64,000 bases of DNA from Leifsonia sp. Root1293 (GCF_001425325.1 NZ_LMEH01000001.1:791898-855897); one strand, 5' to 3'; positions 49,334 through 57,792 are shown, numbered from the stretch's first letter. Numbers and translations: made by a program. Notes: generated by a model not told the origin, from the letters alone.

Positions 49334-50657
49334 AGACGACCTGCGCCGTCAGTTGCTTGATGACGCCACCCGATCCACGTACACGGATGCCGCCCACACC
49401 ATCGACGTGAGTCAGGTGATCCGGCGCACCCGGGGCCGCCGCCGGACACGGATGCTGCTTGCCAGCAGCGGCACCGCTCTCGCCCTCGCCGGTATCGCGG
49501 TGACTGCCGCATTCGGGGTGCCGGCGCTCACCGAGCAGTCCACGACGCCCCCGCCATTCGCGGAGACCACGACGCCGACACCCGAGCCGTCGCCGACGCC
49601 GACTCCGACGCCGACGAGCACACCGAGTGTGGCCGCCGTCGAGATCCCCAGCGACTGCTCGGGCATCTACACGACGGACTGGACGTCAGACTTCAACGGA
49701 CTCGTGCTGAATCCGGAACGCCCAGGTGACGATTCCCAGAAGTACGCCGCTCTGGATGACGTCTTCGGCCCGACACTCGAGGCGAACAGCAAGCTCGGAT
49801 GCCTGTGGGCGAGCGCCGACCCAGGCGCCGACGAAGTCGGACTCCGAACCGAGGTCGCCTCGCTCACTCCCGAACTGCAAGACAGCTTGATCGAACACGC
49901 CAAGGCGAGTGGATACACCTGCACGAACGAGTTAGGGGGAACCCGTTGCAACATTCAGAGCGAAGCTGAAGTCGCCCCCGACGAGGCGAGATCAGGGACA
50001 ACGCACTTCTTCCGGGACGGCATCTGGGTCTCCACCTGGTGGCTGCGCATCAACCCGCCCGGCTACACCGAGGACATCGAGAAGGCGCTCTTCGGCGCCG
50101 CCACCGAGCCGCCTGCATCCGCGGTCGAGATCCCGACCGACTGCTCCGGCATCTACACGAAGGACTGGACGCCGGAGATGGGCGGGCTCGCATTGAACCC
50201 TGCCTGGCTCGACGGCCTGGAGGACCGCGGTCCCGCGGACGAGCCGATAGCGTACCTGCTCTACGAGAACATGAGACTCAGCTGCTCGTGGACGAACCCG
50301 GACGGACCCAGAGACTCCAGGTTGCGCGACGACCTGGCGGGAGTCGGGACTGTCATCGCAGCTCTGACTCCGGAACAGACTGACACCGCCCTCGCGCTGC
50401 TGAATCAGTCCGGTCCCTCCTGCGTCGACGAAATTGGGGGCGTGCGATGCGACAGCGAAGTTGAAGACTGTGCCGTCCTCGCCGATGACGGCGGGTGCGC
50501 CGCCGACCAGGACTACATGCATGGGGAGTCTCACATCATCCGTGACGGCATCTGGATCGCCAGCACGTGGTCGGTCGTCCACCCTGACGGGTACACCGAC
50601 GACATCGAAGCCGCGATCTTCGGTGCATCCGAGCCTCCGGAAGCTACCGAAGAGTAG
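49323..50657 (+). CDS. Membrane protein with duplicated extracellular domain (possible anti-sigma factor)
   Basis: A 444-residue protein. The first 43 residues are cytoplasmic and helical, one membrane helix lies at about 44-69, then a Pro/Thr linker (TPTPEPSPTPTPTPTSTP). Two homologous outer domains follow: VEIPSDCSGIYTTDWTSDFNGLVLNPE...DGIWVSTWWLRINPPGYTEDIEKALFG and VEIPTDCSGIYTKDWTPEMGGLALNPA...DGIWIASTWSVVHPDGYTDDIEAAIFG, each with paired Cys. It starts inside the sigma gene. It lacks the zinc anti-sigma HxxxCxxC motif, so an anti-sigma role is inferred from position only. Confidence 0.82.
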   Translation: MRSEDDLRRQLLDDATRSTYTDAAHTIDVSQVIRRTRGRRRTRMLLASSGTALALAGIAVTAAFGVPALTEQSTTPPPFAETTTPTPEPSPTPTPTPTSTPSVAAVEIPSDCSGIYTTDWTSDFNGLVLNPERPGDDSQKYAALDDVFGPTLEANSKLGCLWASADPGADEVGLRTEVASLTPELQDSLIEHAKASGYTCTNELGGTRCNIQSEAEVAPDEARSGTTHFFRDGIWVSTWWLRINPPGYTEDIEKALFGAATEPPASAVEIPTDCSGIYTKDWTPEMGGLALNPAWLDGLEDRGPADEPIAYLLYENMRLSCSWTNPDGPRDSRLRDDLAGVGTVIAALTPEQTDTALALLNQSGPSCVDEIGGVRCDSEVEDCAVLADDGGCAADQDYMHGESHIIRDGIWIASTWSVVHPDGYTDDIEAAIFGASEPPEATEE

Positions 50658-50705
50658 AAGAGTTCCGACCCCACGCAGGTCGTAGTTCGAGCAGAGATTC
50701 CGCAA

Positions 50706-51311
50706 TCAGACCACTCGCCGATAGCGGATGTGCGTTGCCAGCGGTGAGTGGAGCACCTCGACGGGTTCGAAACCGAAGGATTCGGCGCCGTCGAAGATGC
50801 GCTCGCCCGACCCGAGCAGCACGGGAGCAATGTCGAGCGTGAGCTCGTCGATCACTCCGGCGGCGAGCGCCTGCCGCACCGTGGCCGCTCCACCGGCGAT
50901 GTCGATGCCGCCATCGCCGGCAGCCTCCAGGGCACGCGCGTAGGCAGCGTCGAACCCGTCGGTGACGAAGTGGAACGTCGTGCCGCCCTCCATCTCGATC
51001 GGCTCGTGAGCGTAATGGGTGAGCACGAAGACCGGCGCGTGATAAGGCGGCTCCTCGCCCCACCATCCGCGCCAGTCCTCGTCCCAGTCACCGCGGATCG
51101 GCCCGTACATGTTGCGGCCCATCACGTAGGCGCCGCGGGGGCGCATCAGCCATTCGGCGGCGATCGCGTCGGCATCGTTGGCCCGCTCGTCGCCGATGTG
51201 CCAGCGGTGCAGCTCTATACCGCGCGCGCCGAGTCCCTGATCGAGGCTCTGGTTCTCACCGGCGACGAAACCGTCGAGTGAGATCGACATATGACAGGTG
51301 GTGAGTGGCAT
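50706..51311 (-). CDS. Dihydrofolate reductase family protein (RibD_C-like)
   Basis: A 201-residue DHFR-fold protein. The N-terminal strand TTCHMSISLDGFVAG, GAYVMGRNMYG, and the C-terminal GGIDIAGGAATVRQALAAGVIDELTLDIAPVLLGSGERIF are the RibD C-terminal/DHFR-family pattern. It probably binds NADPH and reduces an unknown substrate; it is not a dedicated RibD. ATG 51311 has GAAGGG upstream; the frame beyond it overlaps the Arr gene. It is the last gene in a run with Arr, BBE and MBL genes. Confidence 0.9.
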   Translation of the reverse strand: MPLTTCHMSISLDGFVAGENQSLDQGLGARGIELHRWHIGDERANDADAIAAEWLMRPRGAYVMGRNMYGPIRGDWDEDWRGWWGEEPPYHAPVFVLTHYAHEPIEMEGGTTFHFVTDGFDAAYARALEAAGDGGIDIAGGAATVRQALAAGVIDELTLDIAPVLLGSGERIFDGAESFGFEPVEVLHSPLATHIRYRRVV

Positions 51312-51373
51312 CCGTGGCCCTTCGAATCGTGCGTGCACTGCCTGCGACGACAGGTGTCGCCGAGTGGTTCGCG

Positions 51374-51784
51374 TCAGTTGATGATCTCGCCCCGCTGGTC
51401 CGACCGAAGCACGGCCAGCCGGTCTCGCCACGCCTGAAGCTCCTCTGGAGTGAGGCGGGTCCACTCTGTCACCTCGCCGAGAACCTTGAGCGGGGAATTG
51501 CTGCGATACGACCGAGTGGGGTTGCCCGGAAACTTCTTGTCCGTGACGTTCGGGTCGTTCTCGAACTCGCCGGTCGGTTCCACCAGGTAGACCCGCGGGG
51601 CACCGTCGCCGGCCGCGAGCTCCGCAGCCAGCCCGGCACCGTTCTGCAGAGCGGTGAAGTAGATGTGGTTCATCACGACCTCAGGACGATAGTTCGACCT
51701 GTATCCCGCCGTGAGCAGGTCTCCCTCGTGGAGGTCGGCCTTCGTGCCGTGGAAGAACGGGCCGGCGTCGAGTGCTGCGTTCAC
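51374..51784 (-). CDS. arr: NAD+-rifamycin ADP-ribosyltransferase
   Basis: A 136-residue enzyme of the Arr family. FFHGTKADLHEGDLLTAGYRSNYRPE, NHIYFTALQNGAGLAAELA and VYLVEPTGEFENDPNVTDKKFPGNPTRSYRS match the conserved Arr core, with the His, Tyr and Asp used for ADP-ribosylation. Such enzymes inactivate rifampicin by ADP-ribosylation of its C23 hydroxyl. It starts with GTG 51784, six bases after a TAGGCT hexamer, so it has its own leaderless promoter. It is 40 bases from the BBE-like gene. Confidence 0.93.
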   Translation of the reverse strand: MNAALDAGPFFHGTKADLHEGDLLTAGYRSNYRPEVVMNHIYFTALQNGAGLAAELAAGDGAPRVYLVEPTGEFENDPNVTDKKFPGNPTRSYRSNSPLKVLGEVTEWTRLTPEELQAWRDRLAVLRSDQRGEIIN

Positions 51785-51790
51785 GGCGCC

Positions 51791-51796
51791 AGCCTA
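51791..51796 (-). promoter_or_regulatory. -10 hexamer, leaderless start of arr
   Basis: TAGGCT, six bases before GTG 51784. Confidence 0.6.
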
Positions 51797-51824
51797 GGCG
51801 ACCGGCATCCGTCATCTCCAGAGC

Positions 51825-53141
51825 TCACGGGACGGGCAGGATGTTCTGATTCAGGTGGAACACGTTGCTCGGGTCCCATGCGGCTTTGAGTGTTCCGAGG
51901 CGGGCGAGCTTGGCCGGAGGATAGGCCGCACGGATGCCGGCGGCGCCCTCGTCAGTGAGCACATTGACGTAGACGCCACTGGCGAAGGGAGCCAGGCGGG
52001 CGGCCGAGAGTCTGGCTCGCTCGATGCGATCGCCATCCTCGCCGGGGTCGGTCCAGCGGGTCCCGGCGACGTACTCGAACAGCGTGTCCCGTTGGCTGAA
52101 TGCCGTCTCGTTGTCGGGTACGTCGCCGATCGCCCCGCCATAGGCCTGCAGGCTCGCGCCGACCTCCGGGTCGTGCTCGAGAAGCGCATCGAACGCGGCA
52201 TCAGGCAGCTCACGGAAGTAGTGGCCCTTCCAGTAGCGCCGCTGGGCGTGGCCCCTGATCGTGTCGTCGCGCCTCTGAAGGTCGACGTAGGAGAGCTCGT
52301 CGATCCGCTCCGCGATCGGGTGGCCGAGGTCGGCGAGTTCGCGGGCGTAGGCGTTGCCCTGGTCCGCGTCGCCGACCCAGACGAAACCGACGGTCACGAT
52401 GTCGCCCATCAGCGTCGCAGAGAAGGTGGCCTGGCGCGGCGCTCCGGCGCTGAGATCCCGCCACCGGGCGAGAACCTCTGCAGCATTCTCGCGCGCGAAG
52501 TCGAGTTCGACGCTCAGCGCTCTGGTTCCGACCTCGTGCAACTCGAACTCGAAGGAGGTGACGATGCCGAAGTTACCACCGCCTCCACGCAGTCCCCAGA
52601 AGAGGTCGGGGTTCTCGTCCGACGATGCCGTGACGGTCTCGCCGTCGGCAGTGACCACTTCGAACGAACGCACGTTGTCGCACGAGAGCCCGTACTGTCG
52701 AGCCAGCCATCCCATTCCACCGCCCAGCGTCAGACCGCCGACGCCGGTGTGCGAGACGTTGCCCGCCGTGGTGGCGAGGCCGTGCGCCTGGCTGGCACGG
52801 TCGAGTGCACCGAGAAGAGCCCCGCCCTGCACCCGGGCCCGGCGACACGCCGGATCCACCCGTACGCCACCGAGGGGAGTGAGATCGATCATCAGACCGC
52901 CCTCGGGCACTCCCAGCCCCAGCACGCTGTGGCCGCCGCAGCGGATGCCGATCTCGAGGTCGTGCTCGCGGGCGGCACGAACGGCCGTCTGCACGTCGGC
53001 GACGCTCGCGCACCTCACGATCACCTGCGGCCGGTGATCGACCATCGCGTTCCACACCGTTCGCACGTTGTCGTAGTCGGGGTCGGTGGGGAACACCACC
53101 TGCCCTTCGACGGAGGTGTCGGAGAGACTGGACGCGGCCAT
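51825..53141 (-). CDS. FAD-binding oxidoreductase (BBE-like)
   Basis: A 438-residue PCMH flavoprotein with a BBE C terminus. IRCGGHSVLGLG carries the His that binds FAD through its 8-alpha carbon in this family. The second attachment Cys of the berberine-bridge type is absent (SHTGVGGLTLGGGMGWL), so a single covalent link is likely. A C-terminal segment YPPAKLARLGTLKAAWDPSNVFHLNQNI is typical of BBE proteins. The substrate is unknown. Confidence 0.92.
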   Translation of the reverse strand: MAASSLSDTSVEGQVVFPTDPDYDNVRTVWNAMVDHRPQVIVRCASVADVQTAVRAAREHDLEIGIRCGGHSVLGLGVPEGGLMIDLTPLGGVRVDPACRRARVQGGALLGALDRASQAHGLATTAGNVSHTGVGGLTLGGGMGWLARQYGLSCDNVRSFEVVTADGETVTASSDENPDLFWGLRGGGGNFGIVTSFEFELHEVGTRALSVELDFARENAAEVLARWRDLSAGAPRQATFSATLMGDIVTVGFVWVGDADQGNAYARELADLGHPIAERIDELSYVDLQRRDDTIRGHAQRRYWKGHYFRELPDAAFDALLEHDPEVGASLQAYGGAIGDVPDNETAFSQRDTLFEYVAGTRWTDPGEDGDRIERARLSAARLAPFASGVYVNVLTDEGAAGIRAAYPPAKLARLGTLKAAWDPSNVFHLNQNILPVP

Positions 53142-53220
53142 CAGCTCGGCATCCCGTCGGCGTGTGTGCTGAGGTCACGGCCGATGCGGCCAATCGCACG
53201 ATCTCCCATTGCTCTTCCCA

Positions 53221-54039
53221 TCACTCGTGTGTGGAACGCCGGTCGAGCTGACCGACCTGCCATTCGTGAACGTCGCGCACCCATTCCCAGCCGGGCTTCG
53301 CGGCCGTGCCGATGCGGGCATCGTCGGGCGCCTGGCGGTCGCGGAGTGCCAGCACGTAGCTCCGATCCTGTTCGATCCGCGCCCGCAGCTGGTCGGCGTC
53401 ACCGACCGAGCCGTGACCGGGAACGACGACATCGACATCACCGGCCACGCGTTCGAACGACTCCAGTGCCCTGAGGTAGTCGGAGATCGGGTCATCGGCC
53501 GCCAGATCGAGCATCGGGACGAGAACGTCGGAGAGCATGTCGCCCGCGACGAGGACACCGCGATTCTCGATGAGGAGAGCCGCGTGACCCTCCGAATGGG
53601 CCCGGTGCTCGATGACGCGCGCGGCCGGGCCGTTCCATGGGACGAGTGCGGTGCCGGCGGGTACAGCCGTGACGAGCCCGAGCAGGTCCATGGGGATGTC
53701 GTCGGCGAACTCGGGCGGCAGGCCGTCGGCCACCTCGGCCTCCCACCCCGGGGTTCGCAGCAGGCGGCGGAGGGATGCCGCGCAGGCGGCAGTGCCGTAG
53801 CGGGGTGCGTCGCCGAACGAGGGGTGCCAGAGGACGTGATCCCAGTGCGGGTGCGTCGCGAAGCCGGCGATGACGCGCCGGCCGCGCTCTCGGAGATCCC
53901 CACCCAGGACGGCCAACTCGGACCGTGTGATCCCGGGGTCGACGAGCAGGACGCCGTCAGCACCCTCGACGACGACGGCGTTGCTCTGGATGCACGCGCT
54001 CTCGTGCACGGCCACGTCTTCGGCGATCGGCTTCAGCAT
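53221..54039 (-). CDS. MBL-fold metallo-hydrolase
   Basis: A 272-residue metallo-beta-lactamase-fold enzyme. The metal motif THPHWDHVLWH (HxHxDH) is intact, and further metal ligands lie in EGHAAL and VVPGHGSV. It should use two zinc ions to hydrolyse an ester or similar bond. ATG 54039 overlaps the TGA of the DHFR-like gene upstream (ATGA). Substrate not evident. Confidence 0.92.
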   Translation of the reverse strand: MLKPIAEDVAVHESACIQSNAVVVEGADGVLLVDPGITRSELAVLGGDLRERGRRVIAGFATHPHWDHVLWHPSFGDAPRYGTAACAASLRRLLRTPGWEAEVADGLPPEFADDIPMDLLGLVTAVPAGTALVPWNGPAARVIEHRAHSEGHAALLIENRGVLVAGDMLSDVLVPMLDLAADDPISDYLRALESFERVAGDVDVVVPGHGSVGDADQLRARIEQDRSYVLALRDRQAPDDARIGTAAKPGWEWVRDVHEWQVGQLDRRSTHE

Positions 54040-54629
54040 CAGGCGACCGCACCGTCGTAGCGGACCGCGTACCGGTGCAGGGTGACGCCGGAGTCGAACG
54101 AGAGCTGCTCGAGGAGTTCGAGTTCGACGGGTACGTCGTAGTCGTCGAAGAGCGGCCTGCCGAAGCCGAGGATCGTGGGATGCGTGGCGAGCAGCAGCTC
54201 GTCGAGCAGCCTTGCCCGAAGGAGCTGGGTCGCGAGGTCGGCGCCGCCGACTCCGATCGTGCCGTCGGTCTCCGCGCGCACGGCGGCGAGCTGCTCGATC
54301 GCGTCGTCGCCGCCGATGACCCTGGTGTTGTGGTTCGCGTCGTTGCGGGTGCGGGAGACCAGCACCTTGGGCTTCGTCGTCCAGATCTCGCCGTACTCGC
54401 GGAGGAAGTCGGGGAGCGACTCATCGGCGTGCGCCAGCGGCCAGAACTCCTCCATCGTCTCGTAGTAGATGCGCCCATGAATGATCATGGCGAGCTGTTC
54501 GGTTCGGGCGTTGAGCTCTCGATGGAGGGCCTCGCCGATGCGCAGCCACTCGCCAGCGCCGTTGTCACCAGGTACCTGCTCGATCCGCAGGTCGAGGGAC
54601 ACGTTCATGCCGTAGATGAAGCGGCCCAT
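54039..54629 (-). CDS. Dihydrofolate reductase family protein (second copy)
   Basis: A 196-residue DHFR-fold protein. FIYGMNVSLDLRIEQVPGDNGAGEW, IIHGRIYYETMEEFWP and the cofactor loop GTIGVGGADLATQLLRARLLDELLLATHPTILGFGRPLFDDY are clear. ATG 54629 has GGAGGA; a TTG at 54641 is unlikely. It shares the ATGA overlap with the MBL gene and is divergent from the HxlR regulator, whose operators lie in front of it, so it is probably repressed by that protein. Confidence 0.9.
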   Translation of the reverse strand: MGRFIYGMNVSLDLRIEQVPGDNGAGEWLRIGEALHRELNARTEQLAMIIHGRIYYETMEEFWPLAHADESLPDFLREYGEIWTTKPKVLVSRTRNDANHNTRVIGGDDAIEQLAAVRAETDGTIGVGGADLATQLLRARLLDELLLATHPTILGFGRPLFDDYDVPVELELLEQLSFDSGVTLHRYAVRYDGAVA

Positions 54630-54641
54630 CCGATCCTCCAA

Positions 54642-54666
54642 TAGTGATTGCGATTTGCAACCACTA
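54642..54666. promoter_or_regulatory. HxlR operator O1 (near-perfect 25-bp palindrome)
   Basis: TAGTGATTGC (54642-54651) and GCAACCACTA (54657-54666) are inverted with one mismatch and a GATTT centre. It lies between the two divergent genes. Confidence 0.65.
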
Positions 54667-54670
54667 TAGT
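54665..54670 (+). promoter_or_regulatory. -10 hexamer of the HxlR gene
   Basis: TATAGT between O1 and O2 predicts a start site near 54677, inside O2, so binding of O2 would block transcription. Confidence 0.5.
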
Positions 54671-54685
54671 GATGGGCACATCACT
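54668..54685. promoter_or_regulatory. HxlR operator O2 (perfect inverted repeat)
   Basis: AGTGATG (54668-54674), four bases, then CATCACT (54679-54685). The half-site AGTGAT is shared with O1. Confidence 0.65.
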
Positions 54686-54699
54686 GTCAAGGAGGAATC

Positions 54700-55185
54700 G
54701 TGGAACCACGATCCGGCTGCCCGATCAACGCCGCCGTCGAAGTACTCGGCGATCGGTGGACACTGATCGTGCTGCGTGACGTCATCTTCGGCGACCGCCG
54801 CTACTTCCGTGCCCTGCTCACCGGGTCGATCGAGGGCATCGCCTCGAACATCCTCGCCGACCGCCTCAAACGACTCATCGACGCCGGGATCCTCACGCGG
54901 GGCACCGCGGCCCGTGGCCAGCGCGCCCGCTTCAGCCTGACCGAGGCCGGCATCCAGACCCTGCCGATCATCTACGCACTGGGCAACTGGGGTCTCGACT
55001 GGCGCTCGGGGGATGATCGGCTCCGGGCCCGCCAGCAGTTGATGCGCGATGAGGGACCGGCCTTCGTCGAGGCGCTCATGGATGAGCTGCGGGTTCGCCA
55101 CCTCGACGCACCTCCGCCCGAGACGGAAGGTCCGGGCCCGCTCGAGCGTCTGAACGCCGCCTTCGCCCAGGCATCCGGCTCCTGA
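54700..55185 (+). CDS. HxlR-family transcriptional regulator
   Basis: A 161-residue winged-helix regulator. GCPINAAVEVLGDRWTLIVLRDVIFGDRRYF is the HxlR signature, with Cys7 in the redox-sensitive place. ILADRLKRLIDAGIL is the recognition helix, and the C terminus from about 110 is specific. It starts with GTG 54700, five bases after AAGGAGG. Two operators lie between it and the DHFR-like gene, so it likely controls itself and the DHFR-MBL genes. The inducer may be an aldehyde, quinone or oxidant. Confidence 0.93.
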   Translation: MEPRSGCPINAAVEVLGDRWTLIVLRDVIFGDRRYFRALLTGSIEGIASNILADRLKRLIDAGILTRGTAARGQRARFSLTEAGIQTLPIIYALGNWGLDWRSGDDRLRARQQLMRDEGPAFVEALMDELRVRHLDAPPPETEGPGPLERLNAAFAQASGS

Positions 55186-55232
55186 ACGACCGGCGAATCG
55201 TGGTCGGCAACAGGTTCCGGGATACGAGGGCG

Positions 55233-55274
55233 GGCCTCCTGGTTACAGCTCTGTTTCGGTCTGCTCAGGAGGCC
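55233..55274. repeat. Inverted repeat with 24-base spacer
   Basis: GGCCTCCTG (55233-55241) and CAGGAGGCC (55266-55274) are perfectly inverted. The spacer contains ACAGCTCTGT (55245-55254), itself a palindrome. It lies after HxlR and before Lrp. It may be the HxlR terminator, or an Lrp operator. Confidence 0.5.
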
Positions 55275-55350
55275 GGGTATCGACGTCGCAGATGATTCCA
55301 CCCCGCTTAGGGTTGGTGCAGCATCTTCACCACGCGAAAGGCTGCTCGAC

Positions 55351-55830
55351 ATGGATTCGAAGAAAACCGACCTCGATCGCATCGACCGCGGCCTGTTGCG
55401 AGCCCTGTCCGTGAACGCCAGGGCCTCCGGATCCATGCTCGCCTCCGAGGTCGGAGTGGCCGAATCGACGGTGTCGCTCCGGCTGCGTCGTCTGCAGGCC
55501 CTCGGACACATCCGCGGCTACCACGCCAACATCGACCTGGCCACCCTCGGGGCGTCACTGCAGGCGCTCATCGCGGTTCGGCTGGCCAAGCATGCACGCG
55601 ATGAGATCGACTCGTTCCGCGCCGCAGCACCCCATCTGCCCGGAGTCATCAGCCTGTACCACATGGCCGGAGCCGACGACTATCTCCTGCACGTCGCCGC
55701 CCACGATGCCAACGAGCTCCGCGACTTCGTGCTGACGCACCTCACCGGTCACCCGGCCGTCGCCCACACCGAGACGAACCTCATCTTCGAGCACGCCGAT
55801 GGCGACGGCTGGCAGGAACTGCTCAAGTGA
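55351..55830 (+). CDS. Lrp/AsnC family regulator
   Basis: A 159-residue regulator with an N-terminal HTH (LDRIDRGLLRALSVNARASGSMLASEVGVAESTVSLRLRRLQALG) and C-terminal RAM/AsnC domain (GASLQALIAVRLAKHARDEIDSF). The ATG at 55351 follows an upstream AAAGG. Its TGA overlaps the GTG of the ferritin-like/VIT gene (GTGA), so the transporter is translated with it. It may respond to an amino acid or metabolite; in this position it would regulate the transporter and perhaps itself. Confidence 0.92.
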   Translation: MDSKKTDLDRIDRGLLRALSVNARASGSMLASEVGVAESTVSLRLRRLQALGHIRGYHANIDLATLGASLQALIAVRLAKHARDEIDSFRAAAPHLPGVISLYHMAGADDYLLHVAAHDANELRDFVLTHLTGHPAVAHTETNLIFEHADGDGWQELLK

Positions 55831-56933
55831 CAGCGCCTGACCGCTCGGGTGCCGCGACGCCCGAGCGCAGCAAGAAGGAGCTCCGACGCTGGCGGCAGTA
55901 CCTCGCCAACGAGCGGGCGGAAGCCGCCGTCTACCGTGAGCTCGCCCAGCGCCGCACCGGCGAGGAGCGAGCCATCCTCCTCGCCCTGGCGGATGCGGAA
56001 GGCCGTCACGAGGCCCACTGGGCCGACCTTCTCGGAACGGATGCGGGAAAGCCGGTCGCCGCCGACGGTCGCACGCGCTTCCTGGCCGTGCTCGCACGAC
56101 GCTTCGGCTCGGTGTTCGTGCTCGCGCTGGCCCAGCGCGCCGAGGCCCGCTCGCCGTACGACTCCGACCCTCATGCCACGGCCGCCATGGCTGCCGATGA
56201 GCGCATTCATGGCGAGGTCGTGCGCGGTCTCGCCGCCCGCGGGCGCAAGCGGCTCTCCGGCACCTTCCGAGCAGCGGTCTTCGGCGCCAACGACGGGCTG
56301 GTCAGCAACCTCGCCCTGGTGCTGGGCATCGCGGCCACAGGCGTCTCGACGGGATTCGTGCTGTTCAGCGGCATCGCCGGACTCCTCGCCGGCGCGCTCT
56401 CGATGGGAGCGGGGGAGTACGTCTCAGTGAGGTCGCAGCGCGAACTGCTCGAGGCGTCGACTCCGGACCCCGAGGCCCAGGGAGTGCTGCCCGACCTCGA
56501 CGTCGATGCCAACGAACTCGCGCTGGTCTACCGTGCCCGCGGCATGACCGAGGAGCGGGCCATCGTGCACGCCACCCAGGTGCTCGCGGCGATGCACGCT
56601 CAGGAGACGGCGCCGGCCACCGGACCCTTGGGCACCCTCGACGACTACGAGTCCGTCGGCACGGGGCTGGCGGCTGCAGCGTCGAGCTTCTGCTTCTTCG
56701 CCTCCGGCGCGCTCATCCCGATCCTGCCGTTCATGTTCGGCATGGAGGGGCTGCCGGCGATCATCGTCTCCTCGGTACTGGTGGGCATCGCACTGCTTCT
56801 CACCGGCGCCGTCGTCGGCCTGCTGTCCGGGGCGCCGCCACTCAAACGCGCACTCCGCCAGCTGGCGATCGGTTTCGGAGCGGCCGCCGTCACCTACGTG
56901 CTCGGCCTCGCATTCGGCGGCGCCGTCGCCTGA
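55827..56933 (+). CDS. Ferritin-like domain fused to VIT1/CCC1-type transporter
   Basis: A 368-residue protein. Residues about 18-140 are a ferritin-like/rubrerythrin domain with metal-site Glu/His pattern (LANERAEAAVYRELAQRR, ADAEGRHEAHWADLL, ADERIHGEVVRGLAARG). The rest is a VIT1/CCC1 membrane domain (AVFGANDGLVSNLALVLGIAATG, GALSMGAGEYVSVRSQREL). Such proteins store or move Fe2+ or Mn2+ across the membrane. GTG 55827 overlaps the Lrp stop. With mntP and its riboswitch 50 kb away, it suggests careful metal control, though the metal here is unknown. Confidence 0.93.
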   Translation: MTAPDRSGAATPERSKKELRRWRQYLANERAEAAVYRELAQRRTGEERAILLALADAEGRHEAHWADLLGTDAGKPVAADGRTRFLAVLARRFGSVFVLALAQRAEARSPYDSDPHATAAMAADERIHGEVVRGLAARGRKRLSGTFRAAVFGANDGLVSNLALVLGIAATGVSTGFVLFSGIAGLLAGALSMGAGEYVSVRSQRELLEASTPDPEAQGVLPDLDVDANELALVYRARGMTEERAIVHATQVLAAMHAQETAPATGPLGTLDDYESVGTGLAAAASSFCFFASGALIPILPFMFGMEGLPAIIVSSVLVGIALLLTGAVVGLLSGAPPLKRALRQLAIGFGAAAVTYVLGLAFGGAVA

Positions 56934-56934
56934 T

Positions 56935-57786
56935 TCAGACGGCCGACGTCGGCTCCGTCACGAAGTCGATGAGCTGCTCGACCCGTCCGAGCAACGCGGG
57001 CTCCAGGTCGGCGAACGTGCGCACCTGCCCCAGGATCCGCTGCCAGGCGCGAGCGATGTCGGCCTGCTCCGCGTGCGGCCATCCGAGTGCCTGGCAGATT
57101 CCGTGCTTCCACTCGATGGAACGCGGAATCTGCGGCCAGGCCTCGAGCCCGACTCTCGCCGGCTTCACGGCGGCCCAGATGTCGATGTACGGATGCCCCA
57201 CCACGAGCACGTTCCGTCCGTGCGGTCCGCGCTGAACGGCCTCGGCGATGCGGCTCTCCTTGGAGCCCGGGACCAGGTGATCGACGAGCACGCCGATACG
57301 GCGGTCGGGGGTGGGGGAGAAGTCGCGCACGATCGCGTCGAGGTCGTCCACACCCTCGAGGTACTCCACCACGACGCCTTCGACGCGCAGGTCGGCTCCC
57401 CAGACCTTCTCGACAAGCTCGGCATCGTGCCGGCCCTCGACGAAGATGCGGCTCGGGAGTGCCACGCGCGCCGGGGTGTTCGCGACGGCGAACGATCCGG
57501 ATGCCGTGCGCATCCGGCCGGCCGGCTGTTTCGCCTTCGGGGCCACGAGAACGACGGGAGCACCATCGAGCAGGAAGCCGGGGCCGAGGGGGAAGAGCCG
57601 GTGCTTGCCGAAGCGGTCCTCGAGGGTGACGATGCCCTTCTCGAGCCCGATGATGGCGCCGCAGAACCCCGTCGCCACCTCCTCGATCACGAGGTCGCGA
57701 ACGGCCTCCTGCTGGGGAATCACCTTGCGCCCTGCTGATCGCCAGTCGCCGGCGAGCACGTCCTGGCTGTATCGATCTGAACTCAC
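56935..57786 (-). CDS. DUF3097 domain-containing protein
   Basis: A 283-residue protein with the DUF3097 layout: DWRSAGRKVIPQQEAVRDLVIEEVATGFCGAIIGLEKGIVTLEDRFGKHRLFPLGPGFLLDGAPV, then IFVEGRHDAELVEKVWGADLRVEGVVVEYLEGVDDL and GVLVDHLVPGSKESRI. The second part resembles TOPRIM-like nucleic-acid enzymes (GRHDAE... DHLVPGSKE), as an inference. It starts with GTG 57786, six bases after a TAGCGT hexamer that overlaps the end of dnaE2. Confidence 0.92.
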   Translation of the reverse strand: MSSDRYSQDVLAGDWRSAGRKVIPQQEAVRDLVIEEVATGFCGAIIGLEKGIVTLEDRFGKHRLFPLGPGFLLDGAPVVLVAPKAKQPAGRMRTASGSFAVANTPARVALPSRIFVEGRHDAELVEKVWGADLRVEGVVVEYLEGVDDLDAIVRDFSPTPDRRIGVLVDHLVPGSKESRIAEAVQRGPHGRNVLVVGHPYIDIWAAVKPARVGLEAWPQIPRSIEWKHGICQALGWPHAEQADIARAWQRILGQVRTFADLEPALLGRVEQLIDFVTEPTSAV

Positions 57787-57792
57787 CGTTCG

